Shown here: positions 1 through 8,629 of the stretch, piece after piece
Numbering within the stretch: position 1 is the first letter of the stretch
How the letters are laid out: the number at the start of each line of letters is the position of its first letter
Assembly: GCF_006715785.1 (NCBI RefSeq)
Contig: NZ_VFNX01000001.1
Span: 1,750,501-1,814,500, forward strand
DNA length: 64,000 bases
Direction: 5' to 3'
Origin: Streptomyces puniciscabiei
GTDB lineage: Bacteria > Actinomycetota > Actinomycetes > Streptomycetales > Streptomycetaceae
Notes under the pieces: model-generated
Database searches by the model: none
What the model was told of the DNA's origin: nothing
What the model saw: only the letters and a program-made list of their open reading frames with translations
Made by a program: the position numbers and the translations under genes

Positions 1-1
1 G

Positions 2-664
2 GGCAAGCAGCTCGGCGTGACGCTGGAGTTCCAGAACGGCACCTTCGACGCCCTGCTCACCGGTCTGCGCTCGGGCCGCTACGACATAGCCATGTCGGCC
101 ATGACCGACAACAAGAACCGCCAGAACGGCGTCGACCCGGACACGGGCAAGAAGGTCGGCGAGGGCGTCGACTTCGTCGACTACCTGACCGCCGGTGTCT
201 CCATCTACACCCGCAAGGGCGACACCCAGGGCATCAACGGCTGGTCGGACCTGTGCGGCAAGAAGATCGCCGTGGAGCGCGGCACCGTCTCGGAGGACCT
301 GGCCAAGCAGGAGGCCAAGAAGTGTCCGAGCGGCAAGAAGCTCACCATCGAGCCCTTCGACGACGACCAGCAGTCGCAGACCCGGCTGCGCTCCGGCGGT
401 GTGGACGCGGCCTCCTCCGACTTCCCGGTCGCCGCGTACGCGGTGAAGACCTCCGGCGGCGGCAAGGACTTCCAGATCGTCGGCCAGCAGGTCGAGGCGG
501 CCCCGTACGGCATCGCCGTGGCCAAGAAGGACACTCAGCTGCGCGACGCGCTGCAGGCCGCGATGAACGCGATCATCCAGAACGGCGAGTACGCGAAGAT
601 CCTCCAGAAGTGGGGCGCCCAGGACGGCGCCGTCAAGGAGTCCGTCGTCAACGGCGGCAAGTGA
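2..664 (+). CDS. Amino-acid ABC transporter substrate-binding protein (5' end missing)
   Basis: This is the C-terminal ~220 residues of a type 3 periplasmic-binding (SBP_bac_3) protein; the N-terminus with the expected lipoprotein signal lies outside the window. Visible family features are the ligand-loop phrase LRSGRYDIAMSAMTDN, a hinge region with CGKKIAVERGTVSEDLAKQ, and the late stretch YGIAVAKKDTQLRDALQAA that closes the second lobe. It ends in KESVVNGGK. The permease and ATPase genes follow on the same strand (40-bp gap, then an ATGA overlap), so the three make one importer operon, most likely for polar or acidic amino acids. The substrate cannot be fixed from the sequence. Family assignment is firm. 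Confidence 0.9.
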   Translation, partial: GKQLGVTLEFQNGTFDALLTGLRSGRYDIAMSAMTDNKNRQNGVDPDTGKKVGEGVDFVDYLTAGVSIYTRKGDTQGINGWSDLCGKKIAVERGTVSEDLAKQEAKKCPSGKKLTIEPFDDDQQSQTRLRSGGVDAASSDFPVAAYAVKTSGGGKDFQIVGQQVEAAPYGIAVAKKDTQLRDALQAAMNAIIQNGEYAKILQKWGAQDGAVKESVVNGGK

Positions 665-704
665 CCCGCGAAGCGGCAGAAGCGGCCACTGAGAGGCAAC
701 ACGC

Positions 705-1670
705 GTGACTGACATCGAGAAGACGGCCGGGGAAGGCGCCGGGGAGGACGCCGGGGCGAACCCCGCTCCCCCGGCCGCCCGTCCCGAGACCATCCGGGCC
801 ATCCCGGTCCGGCACTACGGCCGATACGTTTCGGCCCTCATCGCCATCGCGCTCCTCGTCGCGATCGTCTACGCCTTCAGCCAGGGCAGGATCAACTGGC
901 ATGCGGTACCGGAGTACTTCTTCGACCACCGGATCATGACCGGCGTCGGCAAGACGCTCCTGCTGACGGTCCTGTCGATGCTGATCGGCATCGTGCTCGG
1001 CATCGTCCTCGCGGTGATGCGGCTGTCGAAGAACCCGGTGACCTCGTCGATCGCCTGGTTCTACATCTGGTTCTTCCGCGGCACCCCGGTCCTGGTCCAG
1101 CTGTTCCTGTGGTTCAACCTGGGCCTGGTCTTCGAGTACATCAACCTGATGCCGTTCTACAAGGACTACTGGTCGAACTTCATGACGCCGCTGCTGACGG
1201 CGCTGCTCGGCCTGGGTCTGAACGAGGCCGCGTACATGGCCGAGATCTGCCGTGCGGGCCTGCTCGCGGTGGACGAGGGCCAGACCGAGGCGGCCCACGC
1301 GCTGGGCATGAGCCACGGCCGGACGCTGCGCCGGGTGATCATCCCGCAGGCGATGCGGGTGATTGTGCCGCCGACCGGCAACGAGGTCATCAACATGCTG
1401 AAGACGACCTCGCTCGTGGCGGCCGTCCAGTATCCCGAGCTGTTCCGCTACGCCCAGGACATCGGCCAGAACTCCGGCGCCCCGGTGGAGATGTACTTCC
1501 TCGCCGCGGCCTGGTACCTGATCATGACCTCGGTGCTGAGCGTCGGCCAGTACTACATCGAGCGCTACTACGCCCGCGGCTCCAGCCGCCAGCTGCCGCC
1601 GACCCCGTGGCAGAAGGTGAGGGCGAACATGTTCTCCCTGGGCCGTCCGAAGGGAGCGGTGAGCGCATGA
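705..1670 (+). CDS. Amino-acid ABC transporter permease
   Basis: Membrane permease of a polar amino-acid (HisM/GlnP-type) ABC importer, 321 aa from a GTG start. The N-terminus is a Pro/Ala-rich cytoplasmic extension of ~40 residues, followed by hydrophobic helices. The EAA loop that docks on the ATPase reads [20 protein letters not shown], near residues 198-217, and the family phrase [15 protein letters not shown] is present. It lies between the binding-protein gene and the ATPase gene; its TGA stop overlaps the ATPase ATG (ATGA), which indicates translational coupling. One permease gene is present, so the channel is probably a homodimer. Confidence 0.93.
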   Translation: MTDIEKTAGEGAGEDAGANPAPPAARPETIRAIPVRHYGRYVSALIAIALLVAIVYAFSQGRINWHAVPEYFFDHRIMTGVGKTLLLTVLSMLIGIVLGIVLAVMRLSKNPVTSSIAWFYIWFFRGTPVLVQLFLWFNLGLVFEYINLMPFYKDYWSNFMTPLLTALLGLGLNEAAYMAEICRAGLLAVDEGQTEAAHALGMSHGRTLRRVIIPQAMRVIVPPTGNEVINMLKTTSLVAAVQYPELFRYAQDIGQNSGAPVEMYFLAAAWYLIMTSVLSVGQYYIERYYARGSSRQLPPTPWQKVRANMFSLGRPKGAVSA

Positions 1671-2488
1671 CCGACAAGCTGAGCAAGACGCAGGACACGC
1701 CGCCGCAGGACACCCCGCCGGCGGGCAGGGCCCCGATGGTCAGGGCGCAGGGCGTGCACAAGTCCTTCGGCCATGTCGAGGTGCTCAAGGGCATAGACCT
1801 GGAGGTGAAGCCGGGCGAGGTGTTCTGCCTGATCGGCCCCTCCGGCTCCGGCAAGTCGACCTTCCTGCGCTGCATCAACCACCTGGAGAAGATCAACGCC
1901 GGCCGGCTGTACGTCGACGGCGAGCTGGTCGGCTACCGCCAGAAGGGCGACAAGCTGTACGAGCTGAAGGACAGCGAGGTCGCGCGCAAGCGCCGGGACA
2001 TCGGCATGGTCTTCCAGCGCTTCAACCTGTTCCCGCACATGACGGCCGTGGAGAACGTCATGGAGGCGCCGGTGCAGGTCAAGGGCGTGAGCAAGGCGCA
2101 GGCCCGGGAGCGGGCCATGCAGCTGCTGGAGCGTGTGGGCCTGGCCGACCGGGCCGGGCACTACCCCTCGCAGCTCTCCGGCGGTCAGCAGCAGCGGGTG
2201 GCGATCGCCCGGGCCCTCGCGATGGACCCGAAGCTGATGCTGTTCGACGAGCCGACCTCGGCCCTGGACCCGGAGCTGGTCGGTGACGTCCTGGACGTCA
2301 TGCGGGACCTGGCCGAGTCCGGCATGACCATGGTCGTCGTCACGCACGAGATGGGCTTCGCCCGTGAGGTGGGCGACAGCCTGGTCTTCATGGACGAGGG
2401 CGTGGTGGTCGAATCGGGCCATCCGCGCGATGTCCTGACGAACCCTCGGCACGAGCGGACGCAGTCGTTCCTGTCGAAGGTTCTCTGA
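1667..2488 (+). CDS. Amino-acid ABC transporter ATP-binding protein
   Basis: ATPase of the amino-acid importer, 273 aa. Walker A is GPSGSGKST, the Q-loop lies in [14 protein letters not shown], the signature is [15 protein letters not shown], Walker B is [12 protein letters not shown], and the switch histidine is in [10 protein letters not shown]. These are the standard features of the GlnQ/HisP class. The start ATG at 1667 overlaps the permease stop; an upstream in-frame extension would read antisense-like, low-complexity sequence and is rejected. The N-terminal ~25 residues are Pro/Asp/Thr-rich and are probably disordered. A strong hairpin 15 bp after the stop ends the operon. Confidence 0.95.
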   Translation: MTDKLSKTQDTPPQDTPPAGRAPMVRAQGVHKSFGHVEVLKGIDLEVKPGEVFCLIGPSGSGKSTFLRCINHLEKINAGRLYVDGELVGYRQKGDKLYELKDSEVARKRRDIGMVFQRFNLFPHMTAVENVMEAPVQVKGVSKAQARERAMQLLERVGLADRAGHYPSQLSGGQQQRVAIARALAMDPKLMLFDEPTSALDPELVGDVLDVMRDLAESGMTMVVVTHEMGFAREVGDSLVFMDEGVVVESGHPRDVLTNPRHERTQSFLSKVL

Positions 2489-2503
2489 CCGGGTGTCAGT
2501 GAG

Positions 2504-2534
2504 GGGCGGTACGGTTTTTCCGTACCGCCCTTTT
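2504..2534 (+). terminator. Intrinsic terminator of the amino-acid ABC operon
   Basis: Perfect 11-bp stem (GGGCGGTACGG / CCGTACCGCCC) around a five-T loop at 2515-2519, followed by TTTT. It lies just after the ATPase stop and also faces the 3' end of the convergent methyltransferase gene, so it may serve both strands. Confidence 0.85.
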
Positions 2535-2581
2535 CGCCCGCCTCAGCCACCCCCTTGCCTCACCTGCCTCACCTACTTCAG

Positions 2582-3340
2582 CTACTTCACGGCGAGCAGC
2601 AGCGTGTCCGACGGCGAGCACCACACCGGCCGGGCCTCGCCGAAGCCCCGCGCCAGCAGAGTGCGCGCGTGCCACGCCGCCGACGGCACGTCCCCGTCGG
2701 CGTGCTCGCCGTAGATCTCGAAGCGACGCGCCGTCTGCTCGGCGAGGACCGGGTCCGCCGCCGCGAGCCGCCACCATTCGGACCAGTCCAGGACACCGTC
2801 CCGCTTGGCCTGATCCATGCGGGCGTGCCGCTGGGCGCGCTCGGCCGCGTTGATCCGGGGCGTGCTGTCGTCGATCATGTGGTCCGCGTTCATGAAGACA
2901 CCGCCGTCGCGGACCAGCTCCGCGACCTGACCGTAGAGGGCCGCGAGGGGTTCGCTGTGCAGCCAGTGCAGGGCCGTGGCGGTCAGGACGGCGTCGTAGG
3001 AGTCGTACGGCAGCCTCGCCGGCCACTCGGGGTCCTTGAGGTCGGCCTCGACAAGAGTGACCCGCTCATCGCCGTCGAAGGTGCCGCGGGCGATGGCGAG
3101 CAGGGCCGGGTCGAGGTCGACGCCGGTGCTGGTGGCCGCCGGGAAGCGCGTCAGCAGCCGGGCGGTGATGCTGCCGGTGCCGCAGGCGAGGTCGAGCACC
3201 CGTGGAGCCGTGCCCACGAGCGCCTCGGCCATGTCGAGCATGATCCGGAAGCGTTCCTCCCGGTCCGGCATGTACCACTCCTGCTGCCGGTCCCAGCTCT
3301 CCTGCCACGCGGCCCAGTCGGTGCCCGTGCTCGTCGTCAT
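2582..3340 (-). CDS. Class I SAM-dependent methyltransferase
   Basis: Predicted soluble methyltransferase of 252 aa. SAM-binding motif I reads VLDLACGTGSITARLL (about residues 44-59), followed by the acidic end of strand 2 (TGVDLDPALL). A motif-II-like acidic segment, LVEADLKDPEW, and a strand-4 segment, DAVLTATALHWL, complete the Methyltransf_25-type fold. The substrate cannot be read from the sequence; the trans-aconitate/small-molecule subgroup is the closest fit. It is monocistronic, convergent with the amino-acid ABC operon and divergent from the CGNR regulator gene (97-bp gap). Confidence 0.85.
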   Translation of the reverse strand: MTTSTGTDWAAWQESWDRQQEWYMPDREERFRIMLDMAEALVGTAPRVLDLACGTGSITARLLTRFPAATSTGVDLDPALLAIARGTFDGDERVTLVEADLKDPEWPARLPYDSYDAVLTATALHWLHSEPLAALYGQVAELVRDGGVFMNADHMIDDSTPRINAAERAQRHARMDQAKRDGVLDWSEWWRLAAADPVLAEQTARRFEIYGEHADGDVPSAAWHARTLLARGFGEARPVWCSPSDTLLLAVK

Positions 3341-3437
3341 GAAGTCTGTCCCCCTCGTCTGCGTAATACCCTGGAAGCACGACCGGCTGTTACCCGACCG
3401 CAGACACGACCATAAAGCGCCCCCGTAAGGACTACAA

Positions 3438-4067
3438 GTGGAACTGGCCTATTACTCGGATTACGCCGTCCGTCTCGTCAACAGCGAGGAACCGGCCCGG
3501 GGCAAGGACTCGCTGACCTCGGTCGAGGCCGTCCGCGACCTGTTCGGCGCCAACGCCTCGGCGGCCCGCCGCGCCACGGACGCCGATGTCACGCGCTTCC
3601 GCTCGGTGCGGGCACGGCTGCGCGCGGTCTTCGAGGCGGCCGACAAGGGCGACGAGACGCTGGCCGTGGACCTGCTGAACTCCCTGCTGCTCGAGTTCCC
3701 GGTGTCGCCGCAGATCTCCGGCCACGACTTCCGGGACGAGGACGGCCGCCCGCTGTGGCACATGCACCTGGCCGACCACCCGTCGAACGCCACGGCGGGC
3801 TACGCGGCGATCGCCGCGATGGGCCTGGCCTTCCACCTCACCGAGTACGGCGTCGACCGCCTCGGCCTGTGCGAGGCCGCCCCCTGCCGCAACGCCTACC
3901 TCGACACCTCCACCAACCGCTCCCGGCGCTACTGCTCCGACCGCTGCGCGACCCGCGCGAACGTGGCCGCCTACCGCGCCCGCAAGCGCCTGGAGGCCGA
4001 CCGGTCGGGCAGCAGCGGCCTGGCCGCCGAGAGCGCCCAGCGCGCCAGTGCCAGCGGCGAGCGCTGA
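3438..4067 (+). CDS. CGNR zinc-finger (ABATE-domain) putative transcriptional regulator
   Basis: 209-aa protein with an N-terminal ABATE-like domain (about residues 1-140) and a C-terminal CGNR zinc finger. The finger shows CEAAPCRNAYLDTSTNRSRR, then YCSDRCATRANVAAYRARKR, giving four cysteines for one zinc and a basic DNA-contact tail. The GTG start at 3438 is preceded by GTAAGG. In related proteins this fold is a DNA-binding regulator; the targets are unknown. Its last 97 bp overlap the 3' end of the convergent sodX gene. Confidence 0.85.
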   Translation: MELAYYSDYAVRLVNSEEPARGKDSLTSVEAVRDLFGANASAARRATDADVTRFRSVRARLRAVFEAADKGDETLAVDLLNSLLLEFPVSPQISGHDFRDEDGRPLWHMHLADHPSNATAGYAAIAAMGLAFHLTEYGVDRLGLCEAAPCRNAYLDTSTNRSRRYCSDRCATRANVAAYRARKRLEADRSGSSGLAAESAQRASASGER

Positions 4068-4405
4068 CCGGCGGGCAGCGGCCGGTACCGGAAGCGGGCG
4101 CGCCCGAGAATGAGCTCGTCCGGCACGACCCCGTAATCGGTGCTGTCCCCGCCCGCGTACGGGTTGTCCCCGAGCACCCACCAGCCGCCGTCGCGCCGCT
4201 CCACGGCCCGCTTGACGACGAGCAGGTCCTGCTGGAACGGATGACGCAGGACGACGACGTCCCCCGCCCTGACCGACGCGCCGTACCGCACCAGCAGCAG
4301 GTCACCGTGACGCAGCGTGGGCACCATGGACGGCCCGGTCACTTCCGCCACCCCGAAGGGCGCCCCGGCCCTCCCCCGCTCGGTCTCCTGCGACAGCTCC
4401 GGCAT
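3971..4405 (-). CDS. sodX: Nickel superoxide dismutase maturation protease SodX
   Basis: Small S26-family (signal-peptidase-like) serine protease, 144 aa from the ATG at 4405, which has GGGGAGG 8 nt upstream; a GTG at 4435 would add ten residues. The catalytic Ser is in GPSMVPTLRHGDLLLV (Ser26 with this start) and the general-base Lys is in DLLVVKRAV (Lys65); the box-E-like segment VLGDNPYAGGDSTDYG follows. It sits divergently beside sodN, as expected for the enzyme that removes the short SodN leader to expose the nickel-binding His1. The gene runs 97 bp into the 3' end of the convergent CGNR gene. Confidence 0.88.
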   Translation of the reverse strand: MPELSQETERGRAGAPFGVAEVTGPSMVPTLRHGDLLLVRYGASVRAGDVVVLRHPFQQDLLVVKRAVERRDGGWWVLGDNPYAGGDSTDYGVVPDELILGRARFRYRPLPAGQRSPLALARWALSAARPLLPDRSASRRLRAR

Positions 4406-4550
4406 CCCCGGCACCTCCCCGGTCCGTTCCTCCACCAGTCTCAGTCTGACCCTGGACTTTTGTCCTAAGCCCTAGGGGGCACCCGAGAAATCGCCTTGCT
4501 CAGGGAGTAATGTCGCACCTGAGAAGACGATCACGAGGAAGGAATGCTCC

Positions 4551-4946
4551 ATGCTTTCCCGCCTGTTTGCCCCCAAGGTCAAGGTCAGCGCCCACTGCGA
4601 CCTGCCCTGCGGCGTCTATGACCCGGCCCAGGCCCGCATCGAGGCGGAGTCGGTGAAGGCCGTCCAGGAGAAGATGGCCGGTAACGACGACCCCCACTTC
4701 CAGGCACGCGCCACCGTCATCAAGGAGCAGCGCGCGGAGCTCGCGAAGCACCACGTCTCCGTGCTCTGGAGCGACTACTTCAAGGCCCCGCACTTCGAGA
4801 AGTACCCGGAGCTGCACCAGCTGGTCAACGACACCCTGAAGGCCCTCTCGGCCGCCAAGGCGTCCACCGACCCGGCGACGGGCCAGAAGGCGCTGGACTA
4901 CATCGCCCAGATCGACAAGATCTTCTGGGAGACCAAGAAGGCCTGA
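4551..4946 (+). CDS. sodN: Nickel-containing superoxide dismutase (SodN)
   Basis: Cytoplasmic Ni-superoxide dismutase, 131 aa, the usual family length. It begins with a 14-residue leader (MLSRLFAPKVKVSA) followed by the nickel hook HCDLPCGVYDPAQ: His15, Cys16 and Cys20 become His1, Cys2 and Cys6 after SodX cleavage and coordinate nickel. The rest is the four-helix bundle ending in FWETKKA. The start has GGAAGG 7-8 nt upstream. The known role is superoxide dismutation when nickel is sufficient. The last 19 coding bases belong to a 26-bp sequence repeated at 10444-10469, so the native 3' UTR appears to have been displaced. Identification is certain. Confidence 0.98.
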   Translation: MLSRLFAPKVKVSAHCDLPCGVYDPAQARIEAESVKAVQEKMAGNDDPHFQARATVIKEQRAELAKHHVSVLWSDYFKAPHFEKYPELHQLVNDTLKALSAAKASTDPATGQKALDYIAQIDKIFWETKKA

Positions 4947-4953
4947 GGCCTTC
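4928..4953. repeat. 26-bp direct repeat, left copy (sodN stop codon region; att-like)
   Basis: Perfect 26-bp match to 10444-10469. It covers the last codons and the stop of sodN. Its core is a dyad, AAGGCC-TGA-GGCCTT (4938-4952), centred on the stop codon, the kind of symmetric core a tyrosine recombinase would use. Flanking bases differ at once on both sides (G4927 vs A10443; T4954 vs C10470). Confidence 0.85.
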
Positions 4954-4970
4954 TGCCCTGCTTGCACAGG

Positions 4971-4997
4971 GGCCTGGCCGGTCACTCCGGCCGGGCC
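4971..4997 (+). terminator. Terminator following the present sodN gene
   Basis: Eleven-base arms (GGCCTGGCCGG / CCGGCCGGGCC, one G-T pair) around a TCACT loop, followed by TCTTT. It is related in sequence but not identical to the hairpin after the second repeat copy at 10481-10510. Confidence 0.75.
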
Positions 4998-5584
4998 TCT
5001 TTGCTGCCTGCACGCGGACAGCTCCAGCCTGCCCGCAGGTGTGCTCGTCCCTCAGCGACGGCAGACGAGGATGCCGCCCAGGCACGTGACCTCGAAGACG
5101 CGACACCGGCGAGGATGCCAGGAGCGATGTCCAGGCGCAGCAGAGTCAGGTCGGGCCGGTCCTGGCGGAGCCGCTGGATGAACTTGCCGTTGCCGCAGCC
5201 GACATCGACCACGCACCCGTTCACGCCCCTCAGCTGCTCGGCGACGATGCCCGGCAGGTCGTAACGGGGGGTCTGCCATTGACGGAGCAACTGGCGGGTC
5301 GCCAGGTCCCGGTCACCGCTGTAGGGCACTTCCGGCGAGACGGTCCCGGTCGGTGACGGCGGCGTCGTGTGCGGCGGACAGTTCGGTCCCGTCGGCAACT
5401 CCAGAGGGCGGGCGGCGGGTGCCGCCGCGAGGACGGCCGTGTGCTGGAGTCGTTCGCGCAGGTGTACGGCCTGCGCGGCTCCACCGTACTGCGGCCCGCT
5501 CAGCTCCTGCCCCAGAGCGGTGAGCCGACGCACGACGCTGGCCGACATGCGCTCTGGCAGGGAGCCGAGGACGAAACCGAGCAT
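4982..5584 (-). pseudogene. Methyltransferase gene fragment at the island's left edge
   Basis: The reading frame contains a recognisable N-terminal half of a class I SAM methyltransferase: a helix with GDRDLATRQLLRQWQTPRYD, then motif I in VVDVGCGNGKFIQRLRQDRP and the following acidic strand LTLLRLDIAPGILAGV. After that the sequence turns into low-information Ala/Ser/Arg residues and stops, so the core strands 3-7 of the fold are missing. The end of the similarity lies about 100-150 bp from the 26-bp repeat. Residues 1-90 (from MLGFVLGSLPERMSASVVRR) are not recognised. I read it as a truncated, non-functional gene. Confidence 0.6.
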
Positions 5585-5592
5585 CGCCTCGG

Positions 5593-5718
5593 TATGAGAC
5601 CTGCGAGGTGAGGATCAAGCGGGTCACCGAGCACTCCGACTTCGAAGCCCTGCTCGACGGCGAGGGACGCGCCCGGCTCCGGCGGAACCGCTGGCCGCCC
5701 TTCCGCAGTCCGGAGTGA
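5593..5718 (+). pseudogene. Short coding remnant, possibly the C-terminus of an ASCH-type protein
   Basis: A 41-codon open stretch without a convincing start reads YETCEVRIKRVTEHSDFEALL and then DGEGRARLRRN before a TGA at 5716. The strand-loop-helix look (VRIKRVTEHSDFEALL) resembles the end of ASCH-like domains, but the match is from memory and short. It lies between the methyltransferase fragment and the response-regulator gene, consistent with recombination debris. Confidence 0.25.
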
Positions 5719-5754
5719 CGAGCGAGATCCGCCCGCAGCGTTCCACTCGGATGG

Positions 5755-6399
5755 TCAGACCATGCCTGACTCGTAGGCGGCGATGACGAGTTGGACTCGA
5801 TCGCGGGCGTCGAGCTTGGTCAGCAGACGCGCCACGTGACTCTTGGTGGTGGCCATGCTGATGTACAGGTGGGCGGCGATCTCGGCGTTGGACATGCCGC
5901 GTCCGATCAGGGCCAGCACTTCGCGTTCGCGGCCGGTGATCCCCTTGATCTCACGTCGGCGTCGGGCGGGGACGGCACCCCGGCCGGTGAACTCTTGGAT
6001 CAGGCGGCGAGTGACCCCGGGGGCGATCAGGGCGTCACCGGCGGCGACGACGCGGACCGCCGCCACGATGTCGTCCAGCATCATGTCCTTGATCAGGAAG
6101 CCGCTCGCGCCGGCGTGCAGCGAGGCGTAGACGTTCTCGTCGTCGTCGAAGGTGGTGAGGACGACCACGCTCGCCGAGGTTCCTGCCTTGATGAGCCGGG
6201 TGGCCTCGATGCCGTCCATGACGGGCATCCGGATGTCCATCACGACGACGTCGGGATGGAGATCGGTGGCCAACTGGACCGCCGCGGCGCCGGTCCCGGC
6301 TTCGCCGACGATCTCGATGTCCGGGATGTCGTTGATCAGCATGCGCAGTCCGGCGCGGACTACCGGCTGGTCGTCGGCGAGCAGCACACGGATCGTCAT
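5755..6399 (-). CDS. NarL/LuxR-family response regulator
   Basis: 214-aa two-component response regulator. The receiver domain (about 1-120) has the acidic pair DD at 9-10, phospho-acceptor Asp55 in VVVMDIRMP, Thr in VVLTTFDDDE and Lys in FLIKDMM. A LuxR helix-turn-helix follows at about 152-205 (TGREREVLALIGRGMSNAEI). Its ATG overlaps the stop of the histidine kinase gene upstream (4 bp), so the two are co-translated. It probably controls the divergent ABC-2 exporter genes that start at 7700; this is inferred from position. Confidence 0.92.
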   Translation of the reverse strand: MTIRVLLADDQPVVRAGLRMLINDIPDIEIVGEAGTGAAAVQLATDLHPDVVVMDIRMPVMDGIEATRLIKAGTSASVVVLTTFDDDENVYASLHAGASGFLIKDMMLDDIVAAVRVVAAGDALIAPGVTRRLIQEFTGRGAVPARRRREIKGITGREREVLALIGRGMSNAEIAAHLYISMATTKSHVARLLTKLDARDRVQLVIAAYESGMV

Positions 6400-7577
6400 A
6401 TGGGCAGCCTAGCCACGACCCGGAAGCCGCCTTCGGTCCGCGGTCCGGAGCTGAAGTGGCCGCGAAGCAGGGCGATGCGCTCGCGCATTCCGGTGACTCC
6501 GTAGCCGCTACGCGGGTTCGTGGTCGCCCTTGCGAGTCCGTCGTCGGTGATCTCGACGGACAGCTCCTCCTCCTCGTACTCGACGCGGACGAGGCAGTGG
6601 GCGGCTTCGGCGTGACGTACGACGTTGGTCACCGACTCCTGGATGACGCGGTAGGCGGCGAGCTCGATCTCGGGGGTGAGCGGGCGTCGTCGGCCATGCC
6701 ACTGCACCTCGACCCGCACCCCGGCGTCCGCCGCCGTCGCCGCCAGCCGGTCGACGTCCTCCAAGCCCGGCGCCGGGGTGGATGACGCTGGTTCCGATTC
6801 GGCCTCGCGCAGGACGCCGAGCATGCGCCGCAGCCCGGTCAGCGTCTCCCGACTGGTCTGCTCGATGATGCCCAGCGCCTCGCGCACACCGTCCGGCTGG
6901 CTGTCGACGGCTCGCTTCGCCGCACCGGCTTGGATCGCGATGGCACCGATGCTGTGGGCCACCATGTCGTGCATCTCCCGGGCGATCCGCAGCCGCTCGG
7001 CCTGGACCGCCTGCGTCGCGGCCTGTGCTCGCAGGGCCTCGGCGTGGTCCTGCCGCAGTCGGATCCAACTGCCGAGGATCCAGGCGCCGGCAGTGGCCAC
7101 GACGAGGACCGACCACGGACCGGTGAGGACCTCGAAGGCCCCAGCTCCCGGGGCGAAGGCCGTCGCGGCCAGCACCCACACGGCCAGCACGCCGGCCACC
7201 GCGCCGGCGGCGGCCCGGCGCGAACGGGTGACGGCTATATAGAAGACCAGGACGTCTGCTGCGAGGAACAGTGGCCACGTCGTATCCCCGCACATCCGGG
7301 CCACGACCGCTTCGGTCAGCAGCACCGCAAGGACTGGCAACGGTCGGCGACTCGCCCAGCCGGCCGGCCATGCCATCAGCAGAGCCATCCCCGCCAAGGC
7401 CCACCGCCCGATGTGAACGAAGTGACCGGACGGCAGGAAGACCGGGTGCGCGGGCTGAGGCATCGCGGTGTACAGAACCAGCGCGAACACAGGGACGGCG
7501 CACCAGCCGAGTGCCGTCAGCGGGTCCGGCGGCAACCGGCGCAGCAAGGCCGCGGGCGTAAGGAGGCGTGGTCGCAC
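6396..7577 (-). CDS. DesK/NarX-type sensor histidine kinase
   Basis: 393-aa membrane kinase. Roughly residues 20-170 contain several hydrophobic segments, with no large extracytoplasmic domain. The HisKA_3 phosphoacceptor is His203 in REMHDMVAHSIGAIAIQAG. The ATPase domain has the N-box ESVTNVVRHAEAAH, a G1-like EITDDGLA and a G2 GYGVTGMRERI. A GTG at 7577 is the likely start, leaving 122 bp to the divergent exporter operon. Compact kinases of this type beside an ABC-2 exporter often sense cell-envelope stress or peptide antibiotics; here that is inference. Confidence 0.9.
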   Translation of the reverse strand: MRPRLLTPAALLRRLPPDPLTALGWCAVPVFALVLYTAMPQPAHPVFLPSGHFVHIGRWALAGMALLMAWPAGWASRRPLPVLAVLLTEAVVARMCGDTTWPLFLAADVLVFYIAVTRSRRAAAGAVAGVLAVWVLAATAFAPGAGAFEVLTGPWSVLVVATAGAWILGSWIRLRQDHAEALRAQAATQAVQAERLRIAREMHDMVAHSIGAIAIQAGAAKRAVDSQPDGVREALGIIEQTSRETLTGLRRMLGVLREAESEPASSTPAPGLEDVDRLAATAADAGVRVEVQWHGRRRPLTPEIELAAYRVIQESVTNVVRHAEAAHCLVRVEYEEEELSVEITDDGLARATTNPRSGYGVTGMRERIALLRGHFSSGPRTEGGFRVVARLPI

Positions 7578-7699
7578 CCGGCGATGCTATCCACCGCGGT
7601 CGACGGTGGTATCGGACCGTGGTCTGCATCCCGTGGGCTGACAAGGCGGGAGCCCGCGGACCGATGTGACACGACCCGGTCGCCGACAGCCTGGGAGGC

Positions 7700-8629
7700 G
7701 TGATCGAAATCAACCAGCTGACCAAGCGCTACGGCAGCGTACTGGCCGTCGACAGTCTGACCTTCTGTGTCCGACCCGGGCAGGTGACCGGGTTCCTTGG
7801 TCCCAATGGCGCCGGCAAGACCACCACGATGCGCATGCTTCTCGGCCTGAACGCCCCCACCAGTGGCACCGCGACCATCAACGGCCGTCGCTTCCAGGAC
7901 TTCGGTACCGGCCTGTGCCACGTCGGGGCCCTGCTGGACGCGGGCGACGTCCACCGGGGACGCACCGCGAAGGCACACCTGGCGGCACTGGCCCGCAGCA
8001 ACGGCCTGCCACGCCGCCGGGTCCACGAGGTGCTTGAGATGGTAGGTCTGGGCGAGGCAGGCCGTCGGCGGGTCGGCGGGTTCTCGCTCGGCATGCGCCA
8101 ACGTCTGGGGATCGCCACCGCCCTGCTCGGTGATCCCCCGGTCCTGCTCTTCGACGAACCCATCAACGGCCTTGACCCCGAGGGCATCCGGTGGGCTCGC
8201 GAGCTGTTCCGTCGCCTGGCCGGCGAGGGACGTACCGTCTTTGTCTCCAGCCACCTGATGAGCGAGATGGAGCACACCGCCGACCATCTCGTCGTCGTCG
8301 GCGGGGGCAGGCTGCTCGCCGACGAGTCCCTCGCCGACTTCGCCGCCCGCGCCACCACCGCGGGCGTCACCGTGCGAACGCCCGATCCGGCTGTGCTGGG
8401 CGAGGTGCTGCGCACCGCGGGAGCCTCGGTGCTGTCGCAGGGCCGCGACGGCCTCACCGTGACCGGCCTCACCGCGGCTCGCATCAACGAACTCGCCTTC
8501 ACCCACCGTGTCCTGGTCCACGAGGTCGCCGCGCACGACGGAACGCTGGAGGACGCCTTCATGGAACTGACAGCCGCCAGCGTCCAGTACCGCGCCTCAG
8601 CCACGCCCGAGAGGAGCACGGACCGATGA
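7700..8629 (+). CDS. ABC-2 exporter ATP-binding protein (DrrA/BcrA type)
   Basis: 309-aa ATPase starting at a GTG preceded by GGGAGG. Walker A is GPNGAGKTTT (about 34-43), the signature region is FSLGMRQRLGIATALLG, Walker B is PVLLFDEPINGLDP and the switch histidine is in VFVSSHLMSEME. A C-terminal ~90-residue accessory domain is typical of the drug/bacteriocin-export subgroup. It overlaps the first permease gene by 4 bp. With the two permeases it should make an ABC-2 exporter; the substrate is unknown. Confidence 0.92.
   Translation: MIEINQLTKRYGSVLAVDSLTFCVRPGQVTGFLGPNGAGKTTTMRMLLGLNAPTSGTATINGRRFQDFGTGLCHVGALLDAGDVHRGRTAKAHLAALARSNGLPRRRVHEVLEMVGLGEAGRRRVGGFSLGMRQRLGIATALLGDPPVLLFDEPINGLDPEGIRWARELFRRLAGEGRTVFVSSHLMSEMEHTADHLVVVGGGRLLADESLADFAARATTAGVTVRTPDPAVLGEVLRTAGASVLSQGRDGLTVTGLTAARINELAFTHRVLVHEVAAHDGTLEDAFMELTAASVQYRASATPERSTDR

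Noticed and set aside
4928..4953. A tRNA gene as integration target at the repeat
   Set aside because: The repeat lies in the sodN coding end and stop; no cloverleaf or tRNA-like sequence is present at either copy.
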